Shown: positions 31,153 to 39,154, counted from the first letter of the stretch. The stretch is 64,000 bases of DNA from an uncultured Desulfovibrio sp. (GCA_913063155.1 CAJXYU010000009.1:1-64000); one strand, 5' to 3'. A program made the numbers and translations. The notes: generated from the letters alone by a model not told the origin.

Positions 31153-32984
31153 GCAGTAAAAAATATTCCGCCATTTTTGAAGTGGGCGCTACTGTGGCGT
31201 CCAGTGTTTCCACTGTCGGCAAGGCGGCGCGCGGGGATTTTTCGGGCATGACCAAGGCCATGCGCGATCTGCAACGGCAGCAAGACAAATTGAATCAATA
31301 TGATCCGCAAGGTGTGCGCTCCATGGGAAGGGAGTACCGCGACCTGAAGCGGGACGCGGCCAAGCTGACCAGAGTGTTTGAAAAATCCAAGAAACCGACA
31401 AAGGAAATGAGGCGGGAAATGCTGGCCGCCCAACGTTCTGCGGATAAAGCGGGCAAGGCTTTTCATGCCGAGCGGAAGCGCCTGCAGGCCCTTGAAATCG
31501 AATTGGAGGAATCTGGTGTAAACACTAAAAACTTCCGGCAGGAACAACGCCGCCTTGCCACAGAGGTGGATCGAACCAGCAATAAACTGAAAAATCTTCA
31601 AGGGGTTGTTGGAGCCGGGGCCGGGGTGGGCTCCGCTGTAGCCTCTACAACCCATGAAGTAGGTCGTTTGGCCGCCGGGTTTGGTTTGGTAGTGGGGGCC
31701 GCAGGTACGGCCCTGACCATGACAAACAAAGTCACGGCGGAGCAAGAGGCGTTGGCGCGGGCCGTGGGGGTTTCCTCCAATGAATTTGACGCCTGGGCGG
31801 GGCTGTCCCATGAAATGGGCTTTGAAGCGGACAATGTAGGGGATATGGTCGAAGAGATGAATAACAAGCTTGGCGAGTCCGCCGGGCTTGAAGAAATTTC
31901 GGCGGTCAAGGACTCCCTGCAAATGCTTGGCTTGGAGTTTGACGATATCCGGGACATGGCCCCCGAAGAACAGTTCCGCACAATAGCAAAGGCCATCAAG
32001 GAGACAAACGACGCACAAACAGCCGTTTCCGCCGCTGACATGCTTTTCGGGGGGGAAGCAAACAAGTTCTTTGGCTATCTGCGCAGCCGCAAGGAAGGCG
32101 TAGACGACCTGCTGGCGCAACAAAAGGAACTGAATCTTCTTTCCGATGAAGGTCGGGCTGGTGCCGCCGCTTACAACACAGCCTTTAGTCGCCTGACTAC
32201 CGTTGTAGGCTCCGCCGCGCGTGAGGTTTCCGGGTTGGTTGGTGGTGCCCTGGCTCCCTACGTCAAGGATATTGCCCCTAAAGTTGGGGCTTGGATGAAG
32301 GAACACCGGAAAGACGTTGTAGACTTTGCGAAAGGTATAGGGGAAGCCTTGCCGAAGATAGGGGCTTTTGCTTCCGGCTTGCTAAGTGTTTTGGGTTCGG
32401 TCGGTTCCGCTCTGGACACTGTAGCCGGTGCCCTTGGGGGATGGGAAAATATGGCCTGGGTTGTCGGCGGGCTGATTTCATCTAAGCTGGTTGTATCCAT
32501 GTTTACCCTGGGTAAGTCTGTTTTTACTCTTTACTCGGCCCTGACCCCAGTCATAGGCTCGGTATTGCCCGCCCTTGCCGTAGGCATCAAAGCCGTCGGC
32601 GCTGCTGTCATGGCAAACCCCATAGGCATAGTTATCGGCGCGGCAGTCATTGCCGTATATCGGCTGGTCACGGCTTGGGAAGATCTCAAAAAGTCTTTTT
32701 CCGTTGGCGGGGTATGGGGAGCCGTGAAAACCTTTTTTGGAGCCGGGGAGGACGCCCAAAACAATGGGGCTACGGCTGGCTCGCCCTCGGCGGCCCCGGC
32801 AGTGCCGGCCCTGCCCGCAGCTGGTGGGGGGCAGAATATCAGCGTCCGACAGGAAATCCCGATACAGATTCATGCGGCCCCCGGCCAGTCCGCCGAAGAG
32901 GTCGCGGAGCATGTCATGCGTAAAATGGACGAACGGCAGCGCGATGTTGGGCGCGGCGCACTGTATGATGGGGCTACGGCATGA
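31149..32984 (+). CDS. Tail tape measure protein gpT
   Basis: This 611-residue protein sets tail length. A long helical N-terminal region (residues about 20-170) contains RQQDKLNQYDPQGVRSMGRE and many coiled-coil heptads. A hydrophobic stretch near 175-200 and a second at about 470-510 (PVIGSVLPALAVGIKAVGAA) are typical of tape measures. The C-terminus has NISVRQEIPIQIHAAPGQSA. It follows gpE/E' and precedes gpU. P2-type gpT is longer (about 815 residues), so a short tail can be expected. Confidence 0.9.
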   Translation: MSSKKYSAIFEVGATVASSVSTVGKAARGDFSGMTKAMRDLQRQQDKLNQYDPQGVRSMGREYRDLKRDAAKLTRVFEKSKKPTKEMRREMLAAQRSADKAGKAFHAERKRLQALEIELEESGVNTKNFRQEQRRLATEVDRTSNKLKNLQGVVGAGAGVGSAVASTTHEVGRLAAGFGLVVGAAGTALTMTNKVTAEQEALARAVGVSSNEFDAWAGLSHEMGFEADNVGDMVEEMNNKLGESAGLEEISAVKDSLQMLGLEFDDIRDMAPEEQFRTIAKAIKETNDAQTAVSAADMLFGGEANKFFGYLRSRKEGVDDLLAQQKELNLLSDEGRAGAAAYNTAFSRLTTVVGSAAREVSGLVGGALAPYVKDIAPKVGAWMKEHRKDVVDFAKGIGEALPKIGAFASGLLSVLGSVGSALDTVAGALGGWENMAWVVGGLISSKLVVSMFTLGKSVFTLYSALTPVIGSVLPALAVGIKAVGAAVMANPIGIVIGAAVIAVYRLVTAWEDLKKSFSVGGVWGAVKTFFGAGEDAQNNGATAGSPSAAPAVPALPAAGGGQNISVRQEIPIQIHAAPGQSAEEVAEHVMRKMDERQRDVGRGALYDGATA

Positions 32985-33385
32985 GCAATCACACCAGAAT
33001 TATGATGAAGCTGGGGAGCTACACTTTTGGCGTGGACACCGCCGCGTATCAAAGCCTATCGCGGACCACTAAATACCGATGGGCCAAACATGACCGCCCT
33101 GGCAAAAGGCCTCGTTTGGAGTGGAGCGGGCCGGGCGAGGAAATCATCTCTTTGCCCGGCACGGTGTACCCAACCTATGCGGGAGGCCTGGACCAGATTG
33201 ACGACATGCGCGAGATAGCCGGGGCTGGTGATCCGCTACAGATGGTGGATGGATACGGGACTGTTCACGGATATTGGTGCATCACCAATATCCGTGAAAC
33301 CGGGCGCTATTTTCTGCCCGGCGGTGCCCCCCAAAAAATCGATTTTACCATGGACCTTATCTATTATGGAGCGTCATTGTCGTGA
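32981..33385 (+). CDS. Tail protein gpU
   Basis: This 134-residue protein matches P2 gpU, a baseplate-related tail protein. The pattern MMKLGSYTFGVDTAAYQSLS at the start and a GGLDQIDDMREIAGAGDPLQ segment and a C-terminal GGAPQKIDFTMDL are characteristic. ATGA overlap with the tape measure stop and GTG overlap with gpX follow the P2 order. Confidence 0.92.
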   Translation: MSNHTRIMMKLGSYTFGVDTAAYQSLSRTTKYRWAKHDRPGKRPRLEWSGPGEEIISLPGTVYPTYAGGLDQIDDMREIAGAGDPLQMVDGYGTVHGYWCITNIRETGRYFLPGGAPQKIDFTMDLIYYGASLS

Positions 33386-33588
33386 CCACTTACACAACCA
33401 CAGACGGTGATACCCTGGACGCGATATGTTGGAAATTCTATGACCAGCAATCCGGGGCCGTGGAAACAGTTCTGGTCGCTAACCCTGGGTTGGCGGCCAA
33501 AGGGACGATTTTGGAAGCGGGGGTAGTCATTACCCTGCCCGAGATTGATACCTCCGGGAAAACCGAAGGGGTCAGCTTGTGGACGTAA
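33382..33588 (+). CDS. Tail protein gpX, LysM-like
   Basis: This 68-residue protein starts at GTG 33382 and contains one LysM-like domain (YTTTDGDTLDAICWKFYDQQ, then VLVANPGLAAKGTILEAGVV). LysM modules bind peptidoglycan or glycans. P2 gpX has the same size and place, between gpU and gpD, and is a baseplate hub part. The next gene begins inside it. Confidence 0.9.
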   Translation: MTTYTTTDGDTLDAICWKFYDQQSGAVETVLVANPGLAAKGTILEAGVVITLPEIDTSGKTEGVSLWT

Positions 33589-34565
33589 AGCCCTGGCGGC
33601 CTACGTTCGTTCTCCAGGCGGACGGTTCAGACATTACTGCCACGATCAAGCAAAATCTCAAAAGCCTGACATTGACCGATGAAGCGGGCATGTCCTCGGA
33701 TGCCCTGACTATTGTCTTGTCCGATGATGACATAGCGCTGCCCCCCACTGGCGCAGAATTGCGATTATGGCTCGGCTATCAGGGGGCTGTCCGCTATATG
33801 GGGCTTTACGTGGTGGATGAAATTATTTTGAGCGGTCCGCCTGACATCATGACTATCAAAGCCCTTGCCGCCCCGTTTAAGAAATCATCCACGTATGCCG
33901 CGCTTCAGGATCAAAAAACGCGATCCTGGGACCCTTGTACCGTGGAAACCCTGGTCAAGACCATTGCCAAGGATCACGGCTTGACGGCGGCGGTATCAAC
34001 GGCCTTGGCCGGAATCACCTTGGACCACATAGACCAGACCAACGAAAGCGATATGAATTTGTTGACCCGCGTGGCCCGCTCTATGGACGCCATTGCCAAG
34101 GCTGGGGGAGGGCGGCTCATTTTCGTGCCGCAGGGGGAGAATTCTTCGGTATCGGGAAAGAGTCTTCCCACTGTTTCGTTGGCTCGTTCCGAATTGGATA
34201 ATTGGGGGGTGACGATCAGCGACCGGGGGAATTACGCTCAAGTCGTGGCCGTGTGGCGAGACAAGAAAGCGGCGGAAGATAAAGAGGTGACCATAGGGGA
34301 AGGGACGCCATCTTGTAGACTTCGGCATATCTATCCTTCGGAAGAAGCCGCCACAAGGGCGGCCAAAGGGCGCTACAAGAGTATCACGCGAGGAACAAGC
34401 AAGCTTTCCCTGACCATGAGCGGACGCACGGACATTTTAGCGGAAAGCCCTCTGGAAGTGTCGGCGGTGCGTACCGGCGTTAATGGATCTTGGAGCGTGA
34501 CGCGCATCACCCATACCCTCAACAATAAATTGACCACCACTGTGGAGGCAGAGGTGCCGAATTAA
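33579..34565 (+). CDS. Late control / baseplate hub protein gpD
   Basis: This 328-residue protein matches gpD of P2, now known as the baseplate hub. It starts at GTG 33579. The N-terminal part reads PTFVLQADGSDITATIKQNL and LTDEAGMSSDALTIVLSDDD, and the middle has TNESDMNLLTRVARSMDAIA with KAGGGRLIFVP, which are strong family marks. The C-terminal part (about 270-328) is beta-rich. It is the last gene of the tail operon. Confidence 0.94.
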   Translation: MDVKPWRPTFVLQADGSDITATIKQNLKSLTLTDEAGMSSDALTIVLSDDDIALPPTGAELRLWLGYQGAVRYMGLYVVDEIILSGPPDIMTIKALAAPFKKSSTYAALQDQKTRSWDPCTVETLVKTIAKDHGLTAAVSTALAGITLDHIDQTNESDMNLLTRVARSMDAIAKAGGGRLIFVPQGENSSVSGKSLPTVSLARSELDNWGVTISDRGNYAQVVAVWRDKKAAEDKEVTIGEGTPSCRLRHIYPSEEAATRAAKGRYKSITRGTSKLSLTMSGRTDILAESPLEVSAVRTGVNGSWSVTRITHTLNNKLTTTVEAEVPN

Positions 34566-34652
34566 GTTTTCTGACGGAGTGTTATAACTTGTAGCGGATA
34601 GTTGATAATAAAGGTCGTATGTTTATTCTCTTTTTCAAAAAGGAGGTTTATT

Positions 34653-34844
34653 ATGGCTGATAAATTGCAAAAACCGGGCGAGACACCAGACAGGCCGGGC
34701 GAGTATTTAGAAAGAGGCCCTCGCGGAGGAAAAGTCCATAAACCTCGGCAAGTCACAATTGAACCAGGTGACAACCCACTTCCACCAACTCAAGAGGAAG
34801 GGCGCACTTGGGAAAGAATCGGACCTCCAAAATCCAACAAATAA
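34653..34844 (+). CDS. YjzC-like small protein
   Basis: The ATG at 34653 has AAGGAGG six bases upstream. The 63-residue product reads KPGETPDRPGEYLERGPRGG, then QVTIEPGDNPLPPTQEEGRT, which fits the YjzC family pattern (xPGxxxxxxGxYxxxGxxG, xVxLxxGxxFPPTxxxxRxW). The family function is unknown to me. It lies between the tail operon and the HicAB pair, in the position of accessory (moron) genes, probably with its own promoter. Confidence 0.6.
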   Translation: MADKLQKPGETPDRPGEYLERGPRGGKVHKPRQVTIEPGDNPLPPTQEEGRTWERIGPPKSNK

Positions 34845-34871
34845 CGATCTAAAGGCCGTGATGGGGAAGGT

Positions 34872-35273
34872 TTACGCTTCCCCACGGGCTACTTTCTTTG
34901 ATGCCGAAACCATGAATGCAGTGCGGTCTAGGTGTCGGGCGGCGGCAGCGCTGTCGATGATGGCAAGGTCTATTTCGGAGACGCGCAAGCTGATAGGACG
35001 CCGCGTGACCTGCTCCGGCACGGACACCAGCACAACCCCATAGAAACCTTCATCTTCCGCATGGGTGGCATACACTTCTTCAAAGCTGCTGGGGGCTGGG
35101 ATCGTATCGCCGTCCTCGCGCATTCCCTCAAGGTGGAATTGCAATGCCTCACGCGCCAGGGCGTCAACTTCCCCCAAAGAGTCGGCAGCGGAGGTGCAGC
35201 CGGGCAGATCGGGCCAGGATACGCCGTAGGTGCTCCCCTCGTCCTTATGGATAACTGCAAAATATGCGGGCAT
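34872..35273 (-). CDS. hicB: HicB antitoxin
   Basis: This 133-residue protein has the HicB RNase H-like fold: FAVIHKDEGSTYGVSWPDLP and GCTSAADSLGEVDALAREAL at residues 5-45. The C-terminal part ends with a ribbon-helix-helix or similar DNA-binding region (RPISLRVSEIDLAIIDSAAA). HicB binds and blocks HicA and represses the operon. The gene follows hicA on the minus strand (42-bp gap). Together they stabilise the prophage or limit other phages. Confidence 0.93.
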   Translation of the reverse strand: MPAYFAVIHKDEGSTYGVSWPDLPGCTSAADSLGEVDALAREALQFHLEGMREDGDTIPAPSSFEEVYATHAEDEGFYGVVLVSVPEQVTRRPISLRVSEIDLAIIDSAAAARHLDRTAFMVSASKKVARGEA

Positions 35274-35315
35274 GTCTCGTCTCCTATATATTGTTGTGGA
35301 GTAGGGCCGCTGGCC

Positions 35316-35504
35316 CTACCTTAATTTAACCCCGGACTGGTTTTCAATGCTTTTCAGGGTCCCTATAGGCATGTCCTTTCTTGGGTGGGTCACTGTCACG
35401 CGTCCAGGCTTCGTGGGATGCTTGAATTGTTTGTGGTCACCGCTGTGAGCCACTTCATACCAGCCGTCTTTTTTGAGCCGCTTTATGATTTCCCTGCTGT
35501 GCAT
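35316..35504 (-). CDS. hicA: HicA mRNA interferase toxin
   Basis: The start is placed at Met 20 of a longer frame (35504), giving 62 residues. The protein begins SREIIKRLKKDGWYEVAHSG, followed by DHKQFKHP with the catalytic histidine and TVTHPRKDMPIGTLKSI, the standard HicA pattern. HicA cuts mRNA and stalls growth when HicB is lost. It lies upstream of hicB, with an operator-like pair in front (35509-35558). Confidence 0.93.
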   Translation of the reverse strand: MHSREIIKRLKKDGWYEVAHSGDHKQFKHPTKPGRVTVTHPRKDMPIGTLKSIENQSGVKLR

Positions 35505-35508
35505 AAAT

Positions 35509-35558
35509 ACAATGTATATACAGTCAGTGGGCGTGTCAAGTGAAAAATATACATTGTA
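35509..35558 (-). promoter_or_regulatory. HicAB operator pair
   Basis: TACAATGTATAT (35509-35520) and ATATACATTGTA (35547-35558) are perfect inverted copies 26 bp apart, just before hicA. Each contains a TACAWTGTA near-palindrome. This layout fits autoregulation by HicB dimers. Confidence 0.6.
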
Positions 35559-35593
35559 CATACGAAAGTTGGAGGGCGGGGGAAAGGGAAAAG

Positions 35594-35666
35594 CCGTGTC
35601 ACAATCCGTGCCACCAGCCCTTAAAAAGCCCTCATTCTATCCCATTGTGGCACGGTTGCGGCACAG
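35594..35666. repeat. 12-bp repeats in both orientations, candidate integrase arm sites (right)
   Basis: CCGTGTCACAAT and CCGTGCCACCAG are tandem at 35594-35605 and 35606-35617. The inverse, ATTGTGGCACGG (35644-35655), is followed by TTGCGGCACAG (35656-35666). They match the left-end pair and end 40 bp before attR. Confidence 0.6.
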
Positions 35667-35706
35667 TTATTTCAATAACTTACTGATATTATTGGTCTTG
35701 GACTCT

Positions 35707-35771
35707 GCCTGCTAAGCGTGTATAGGGGAAACTCTATCGGGGGTTCAAATCCCCCCTTCTCCGCCATAAGA
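35707..35771. repeat. attR, 65-bp direct repeat with tRNA-Ser 3' fragment
   Basis: It is identical to 2149-2213. It holds only the tRNA-Ser part from before the anticodon to CCA, so it cannot make a tRNA. It marks the right prophage end and the original host tRNA 3' side. Confidence 0.95.
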
Positions 35772-35775
35772 GAAT

Positions 35776-35806
35776 AAAAGGACCGGATGATTTCGGTCCT
35801 TTTTTC
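35776..35806 (+). terminator. Original host terminator of tRNA-Ser
   Basis: AAAAGGACCG (35776-35785) pairs with CGGTCCTTTT (35794-35803), followed by T. It lies just outside attR and would have ended tRNA-Ser transcription before the prophage came in. Confidence 0.85.
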
Positions 35807-35905
35807 GTTTTTGATGGCGAATTCCCTTTATCTGTTCCGTTGAAAATCGTCCTTCAAAGAGGTAGGAACAGTTCCCGTCTGATAAAACAACCCAGAGGAG
35901 TTTCC

Positions 35906-36706
35906 ATGTTTTCCCCGAGCACCATGATCAAGGACCTGGACCAGCTGCGCGAGAAAAAGCCGCTCGTCACCAACATCACCAACTACGTGGTGACCAACTC
36001 CACGGCAAACGCCTTGCTGGCCATCGGAGCCTCGCCGATCATGACCCATGCGGTGGAAGAGGTGGAAGACCTCATGAACATCAGCAGCTCTTTGGTCATC
36101 AATCTGGGCACGGTTGCCCGAACCTATCTTGAAGCCATGCCCGCGGCCTGGGCGGCAGCCAACAAAAGGGGCGTTCCCGTGGTGCTCGATCCGGTGGGGG
36201 CGGGAGCCTCCCGCGTGCGCACCGAAGCGCCCGCAAGCATGCTCAGCAAGTACCAGCCCGCCATTGTCCGCGGCAACGCCTCGGAGATCATGACCCTGGC
36301 CGGTGAGTCCGGGGAGGCCAAGGGTGTGGACAGCACCATGGGAGCCGACGCCGCCGAACTGGCCGCCAAGGCTTTGGCCGGTGTGCACAAGTGCACGGTG
36401 GTGGTCAGCGGCGAGGTGGACGTGGTCACGGACGGCGAGCGGGTGGTCCGCGTGGCCGGGGGCAGCGACATGATGCCGCAGGTGACGGGACTGGGCTGTA
36501 CCGCCAGCGCCTTGTGCGGCGCGTTTGCGGCGGTGAGCGGCAGCTTCCTCGAAGCTGCGGTGCACGCCATGGCGGCCATGAATGTGGCCGGAGAGATTGC
36601 CGCGGAGCAGGCCAAGGGGCCGGGAAGCCTTCAGCTCCATTTTTACGACGCCCTGTACTCCATGGGGCGGGACGACATTGAAAAACGCATGCGCATTGAA
36701 GGCTGA
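35906..36706 (+). CDS. thiM: Hydroxyethylthiazole kinase
   Basis: ThiM phosphorylates 4-methyl-5-(2-hydroxyethyl)thiazole to recycle the thiazole half of thiamine. The ATG at 35906 has GAGGAG five bases upstream, giving 266 residues. Family marks are KKPLVTNITNYVVTNSTANA, ALLAIGASPIMTHA, VVLDPVGAGAS and a C-terminal GLGCTASALCGAF with the catalytic cysteine. It overlaps thiE by TGATG. No TPP riboswitch (CTGAGA element) was seen in the 134 bp upstream, so thiamine control is not evident here. Confidence 0.95.
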   Translation: MFSPSTMIKDLDQLREKKPLVTNITNYVVTNSTANALLAIGASPIMTHAVEEVEDLMNISSSLVINLGTVARTYLEAMPAAWAAANKRGVPVVLDPVGAGASRVRTEAPASMLSKYQPAIVRGNASEIMTLAGESGEAKGVDSTMGADAAELAAKALAGVHKCTVVVSGEVDVVTDGERVVRVAGGSDMMPQVTGLGCTASALCGAFAAVSGSFLEAAVHAMAAMNVAGEIAAEQAKGPGSLQLHFYDALYSMGRDDIEKRMRIEG

Positions 36707-37341
36707 TGAACAGGCGAGTCGATTACAGCGTCTATCTGGTCACCGACCGTCCCCTTTGCGGCGCACGGGACCTGCTGGACGTGGTCGCCGAGGCCGTTCA
36801 GGGGGGAGTGACCCTGGTGCAACTGCGCGAGAAGCATGCGGACACGCGTGAATTCATTGAGCTTGCCCGTGGGCTTCAGGCCATCGTGCGACCGGCGGGC
36901 ATTCCCTTGCTCATCAACGACCGCATTGACGTGGCCCTGGCCGTGGGCGCGGACGGCGTGCACGTGGGGCAGAGTGATATGCCCTATGAACAGGCTCGGC
37001 TGCTGCTGGGTCCGGATGCCGTCATCGGCCTGAGCGTGGAGAACATGGAGCAGGTTCGCGAGGCCGTTGCCTGGGATGTCGACTACCTGGGCGTGAGTCC
37101 GATTTTCGCCAGCGCCACCAAAACCGATACGGGCGCTCCCTGGGGGCTGGACGGTCTTGCGGCAGTGCGCAAAGCGACCAGCAAGCCCTTGGTGGGCATC
37201 GGGTCCATAGGCCCCTTGAACGCCGGGGAGGTCATCTGCGCCGGAGCGGATGGCGTGGCGGTTGTTTCAGCCATCTGCGCAGCCGAATCGCCTCGGGAAG
37301 CAACCAGCATACTTCGTCGGTCCGTAGCCGGGGTCCGCTAG
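36706..37341 (+). CDS. thiE: Thiamine-phosphate synthase
   Basis: ThiE joins the thiazole phosphate to hydroxymethylpyrimidine diphosphate to give thiamine phosphate. The 211-residue barrel shows VTLVQLREKHADTREF, INDRIDVALAVGADGVHVGQ, YLGVSPIFASATKTD, and GIGSIGPLNAGE, the binding loops of the family. It is coupled to thiM by overlapping stop and start. The pair is a salvage unit. Confidence 0.95.
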   Translation: MNRRVDYSVYLVTDRPLCGARDLLDVVAEAVQGGVTLVQLREKHADTREFIELARGLQAIVRPAGIPLLINDRIDVALAVGADGVHVGQSDMPYEQARLLLGPDAVIGLSVENMEQVREAVAWDVDYLGVSPIFASATKTDTGAPWGLDGLAAVRKATSKPLVGIGSIGPLNAGEVICAGADGVAVVSAICAAESPREATSILRRSVAGVR

Positions 37342-37505
37342 AAGGGGGCGGTCTTTTTTAACTCTTCACGAAATCTTGTTTTCTTGCCTTCCGGGGGTCC
37401 CGACTTATATAGGAGAAGGGGAGATGCAAGGTATTGTTCTTGCACGATTCTTCCCATGAAGTTCTCGACGGAAAAAAACTCCATGACCAGGGTGGCGTAT
37501 CGGAA

Positions 37506-38501
37506 ATGACACCTCTCGGACAGCTTGATTATCTGCGTGACGTGCAGCAGACCTTTGCCCACGGATCGGGACGCCTCGAACTTGTCGAGGTGTTCGGCAT
37601 CATTCTGGCCATTGTCGGACCTTTGGTGCTGCTGGCCGCCCTGTGGTATTACCGGCGTTATCTTTGGTTCCTGATTGTGCGCGGTTTCACCCGCGTGTTC
37701 ATGTTCAAGCGGCAGGGACTTATTGAGACCTACCTGGTTTCCAAGGGCATCATCCTTGAAGTCTCCATCCTGGAAAAAGACGGCACAGTGGGACGGCATG
37801 TCTGCTATGCGCGTATCGAAACCGTTCTCGGCGGCAAGCTCATGCTTCAGATCGTTGAAGCCGCGCCAACCAGGGTGGATCTCCGCGGCAAGCGGGTGAT
37901 CTGTTTCGTCAAGCAGTTCGCCCTGCGGGGGAACAAGTACAATTCCTTTGTCACTTACATTCACAGCTTCGACCGCAAGGGAATCGTGCTCAAGAAGCTG
38001 ATCCTGCTCACGCCCATGCGCTACCGCTTCATCATCCGGCGCAAGCATGTGCGCAAGAAGGTCAATCGGCCGGACATCATACGGGTCAAGGCGTGGGATG
38101 TCGTGAAGCGCCATACGTTCGCTTCCAAGAAGCCGGACCTGTACACGGTGTCGGAGCCCGCACGCTACAAAGGCAAGACTTACATGCAGGTGGGGAACAT
38201 CTCCCCCGGCGGCATACGCCTCTTTGTCTTCAATCCCCGCAAGGAACTTCCGCCCATGCAGGTCGGCGACCAGCTGGTGCTGCGGATCAGCATCAAGGAC
38301 CCGGGGTCCCGACAGTTTTTCTTTTTCACGGTCATCGGTACCATTCGGAGCCGGTTCAAGGGCAAGGACGGTTCGATCGGGCTGGGAATTCAATTTTCGT
38401 CGTTGGGAGAGAAGATGCCGGACGGCAGTGGGCGGTTCCACTGGAGGAAGGTTTCCGACGAAGTTACTGTGCTGAAACGTTTTTTGGAGAAATTCAAGTA
38501 G
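37506..38501 (+). CDS. Membrane-anchored PilZ domain protein (c-di-GMP receptor)
   Basis: The 331-residue product from ATG 37506 (a TTG at 37434 is possible) has a transmembrane helix near residues 28-50 (VFGIILAIVGPLVLLAALWY). The PilZ c-di-GMP binding motif is visible: RRKHVRKKVN (RxxxR type, residues about 178-187) and GNISPGGIRL (about 230-239). The region between may be a PilZN/YcgR-like segment. It could link c-di-GMP to motility or surface behaviour. It is the only gene between thiE and the bidirectional terminator. Confidence 0.8.
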   Translation: MTPLGQLDYLRDVQQTFAHGSGRLELVEVFGIILAIVGPLVLLAALWYYRRYLWFLIVRGFTRVFMFKRQGLIETYLVSKGIILEVSILEKDGTVGRHVCYARIETVLGGKLMLQIVEAAPTRVDLRGKRVICFVKQFALRGNKYNSFVTYIHSFDRKGIVLKKLILLTPMRYRFIIRRKHVRKKVNRPDIIRVKAWDVVKRHTFASKKPDLYTVSEPARYKGKTYMQVGNISPGGIRLFVFNPRKELPPMQVGDQLVLRISIKDPGSRQFFFFTVIGTIRSRFKGKDGSIGLGIQFSSLGEKMPDGSGRFHWRKVSDEVTVLKRFLEKFK

Positions 38502-38506
38502 AATGA

Positions 38507-38532
38507 AAAAGGCGGCCTTGAGGCCGCCTTTT
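38507..38532. terminator. Bidirectional terminator between pilZ gene and fur-family gene
   Basis: AAAAGGCGGCC (38507-38517) pairs with GGCCGCCTTTT (38522-38532) around a TTGA loop. It serves the convergent genes on both sides. Confidence 0.9.
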
Positions 38533-38543
38533 GATTTGCTATT

Positions 38544-38978
38544 TTATTTGCCCTTACGGCAGTCGTTGCATATGCCGTACAAATACATCTTGTGGCTGGA
38601 AAGTTTGAACCCTTGTTCCTTGGCGATCTGCTCCTGGCGTTTCTCAATGGTCGGATCCAGGATTTCGATGTTCTTGCCGCAGACCGTGCAGATCAAGTGG
38701 TCGTGATGCTCCTCGCCGTAGGAGGGCTCGTAGCGGGTTACGCCGTCCGCAAAGTCCAGGGGTTCCACGATGTCGGCGTCCACAAGCAGTTTCAGCGTAC
38801 GGTAGACCGTGGCTTGGCCTATGGAAGAATCCCTCGCCTTGACCTTGGCGTAAAGTTCCTCGGAAGACAGGTGGTCCTTCTGCTTCAGGATCGTATCCAG
38901 GATCAGGCGGCGTTGCGGCGTCGCTTTCAGGTTTTTTTCAGCCAGATATGCGTCGAAGACTTCTTGAGGCTCTTTCAT
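38544..38978 (-). CDS. Fur/PerR-family transcriptional regulator
   Basis: This 144-residue protein (start at 38978; an earlier ATG at 38990 is possible) is a Fur-family metalloregulator. The N-terminal winged helix (ATPQRRLILDTILKQKDHLS, QATVYRTLKLLVDADIVEP) is followed by the metal-binding part HHDHLICTVCGK and a second CxxC (ICNDCRKGK). Two CxxC pairs suggest a structural zinc, as in PerR and Fur. Its promoter region has a Fur-box-like sequence, so it may be autoregulated. PerR (peroxide) and Fur (iron) cannot be told apart by sequence alone here. Confidence 0.88.
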   Translation of the reverse strand: MKEPQEVFDAYLAEKNLKATPQRRLILDTILKQKDHLSSEELYAKVKARDSSIGQATVYRTLKLLVDADIVEPLDFADGVTRYEPSYGEEHHDHLICTVCGKNIEILDPTIEKRQEQIAKEQGFKLSSHKMYLYGICNDCRKGK

Positions 38979-39016
38979 TATCAATATCATCCGGTTTGTT
39001 TAATCAAGTATTCCGA

Positions 39017-39063
39017 CAAATACGGAAGAGAGTCCAGAGTGTCAATGCAATTCATTATCATTT
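39017..39063 (-). promoter_or_regulatory. Promoter with Fur-box-like site
   Basis: On the minus strand, TTGACA (39040-39045) and TATTTG (39017-39022) are 17 bp apart. Just upstream lies AAATGATAATGAATTGCA (39046-39063), a good match to the left part of a Fur box, GATAATGATAATCATTATC. Confidence 0.65.
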
Positions 39064-39154
39064 GTGGGGGATTTTGGGGGCACGGCAGTGTGTGTCCGCT
39101 GTTTCTGCTTGACAGGGAGGGCGTTCTGTACAAAATAATGCACCTCAACCACGC

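Larger units (their letters stand above)
2149..35771. mobile_element. Integrated temperate prophage, lambda-type head and P2-type contractile tail
   Basis: The element spans about 33.6 kb between two identical 65-bp repeats, the left one within an intact tRNA-Ser and the right one an isolated tRNA 3' fragment. It has a tyrosine integrase next to attL, a leftward early module, divergent regulators, replication genes, lysis genes, terminase (Nu1/GpA type), portal, protease-capsid fusion and a full P2-like tail set (V, W, J, I, H, FI, FII, E/E', T, U, X, D). No structural gene looks broken, so the prophage may be inducible. The HicAB pair and a YjzC-like gene at the right end are accessory cargo. 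Confidence 0.95.

Noticed and set aside
35772-35905. A thiamine pyrophosphate riboswitch before thiM
   Set aside because: The conserved CTGAGA and the ACCTGATC-type elements are absent. Only the tRNA terminator and a ribosome site are seen.
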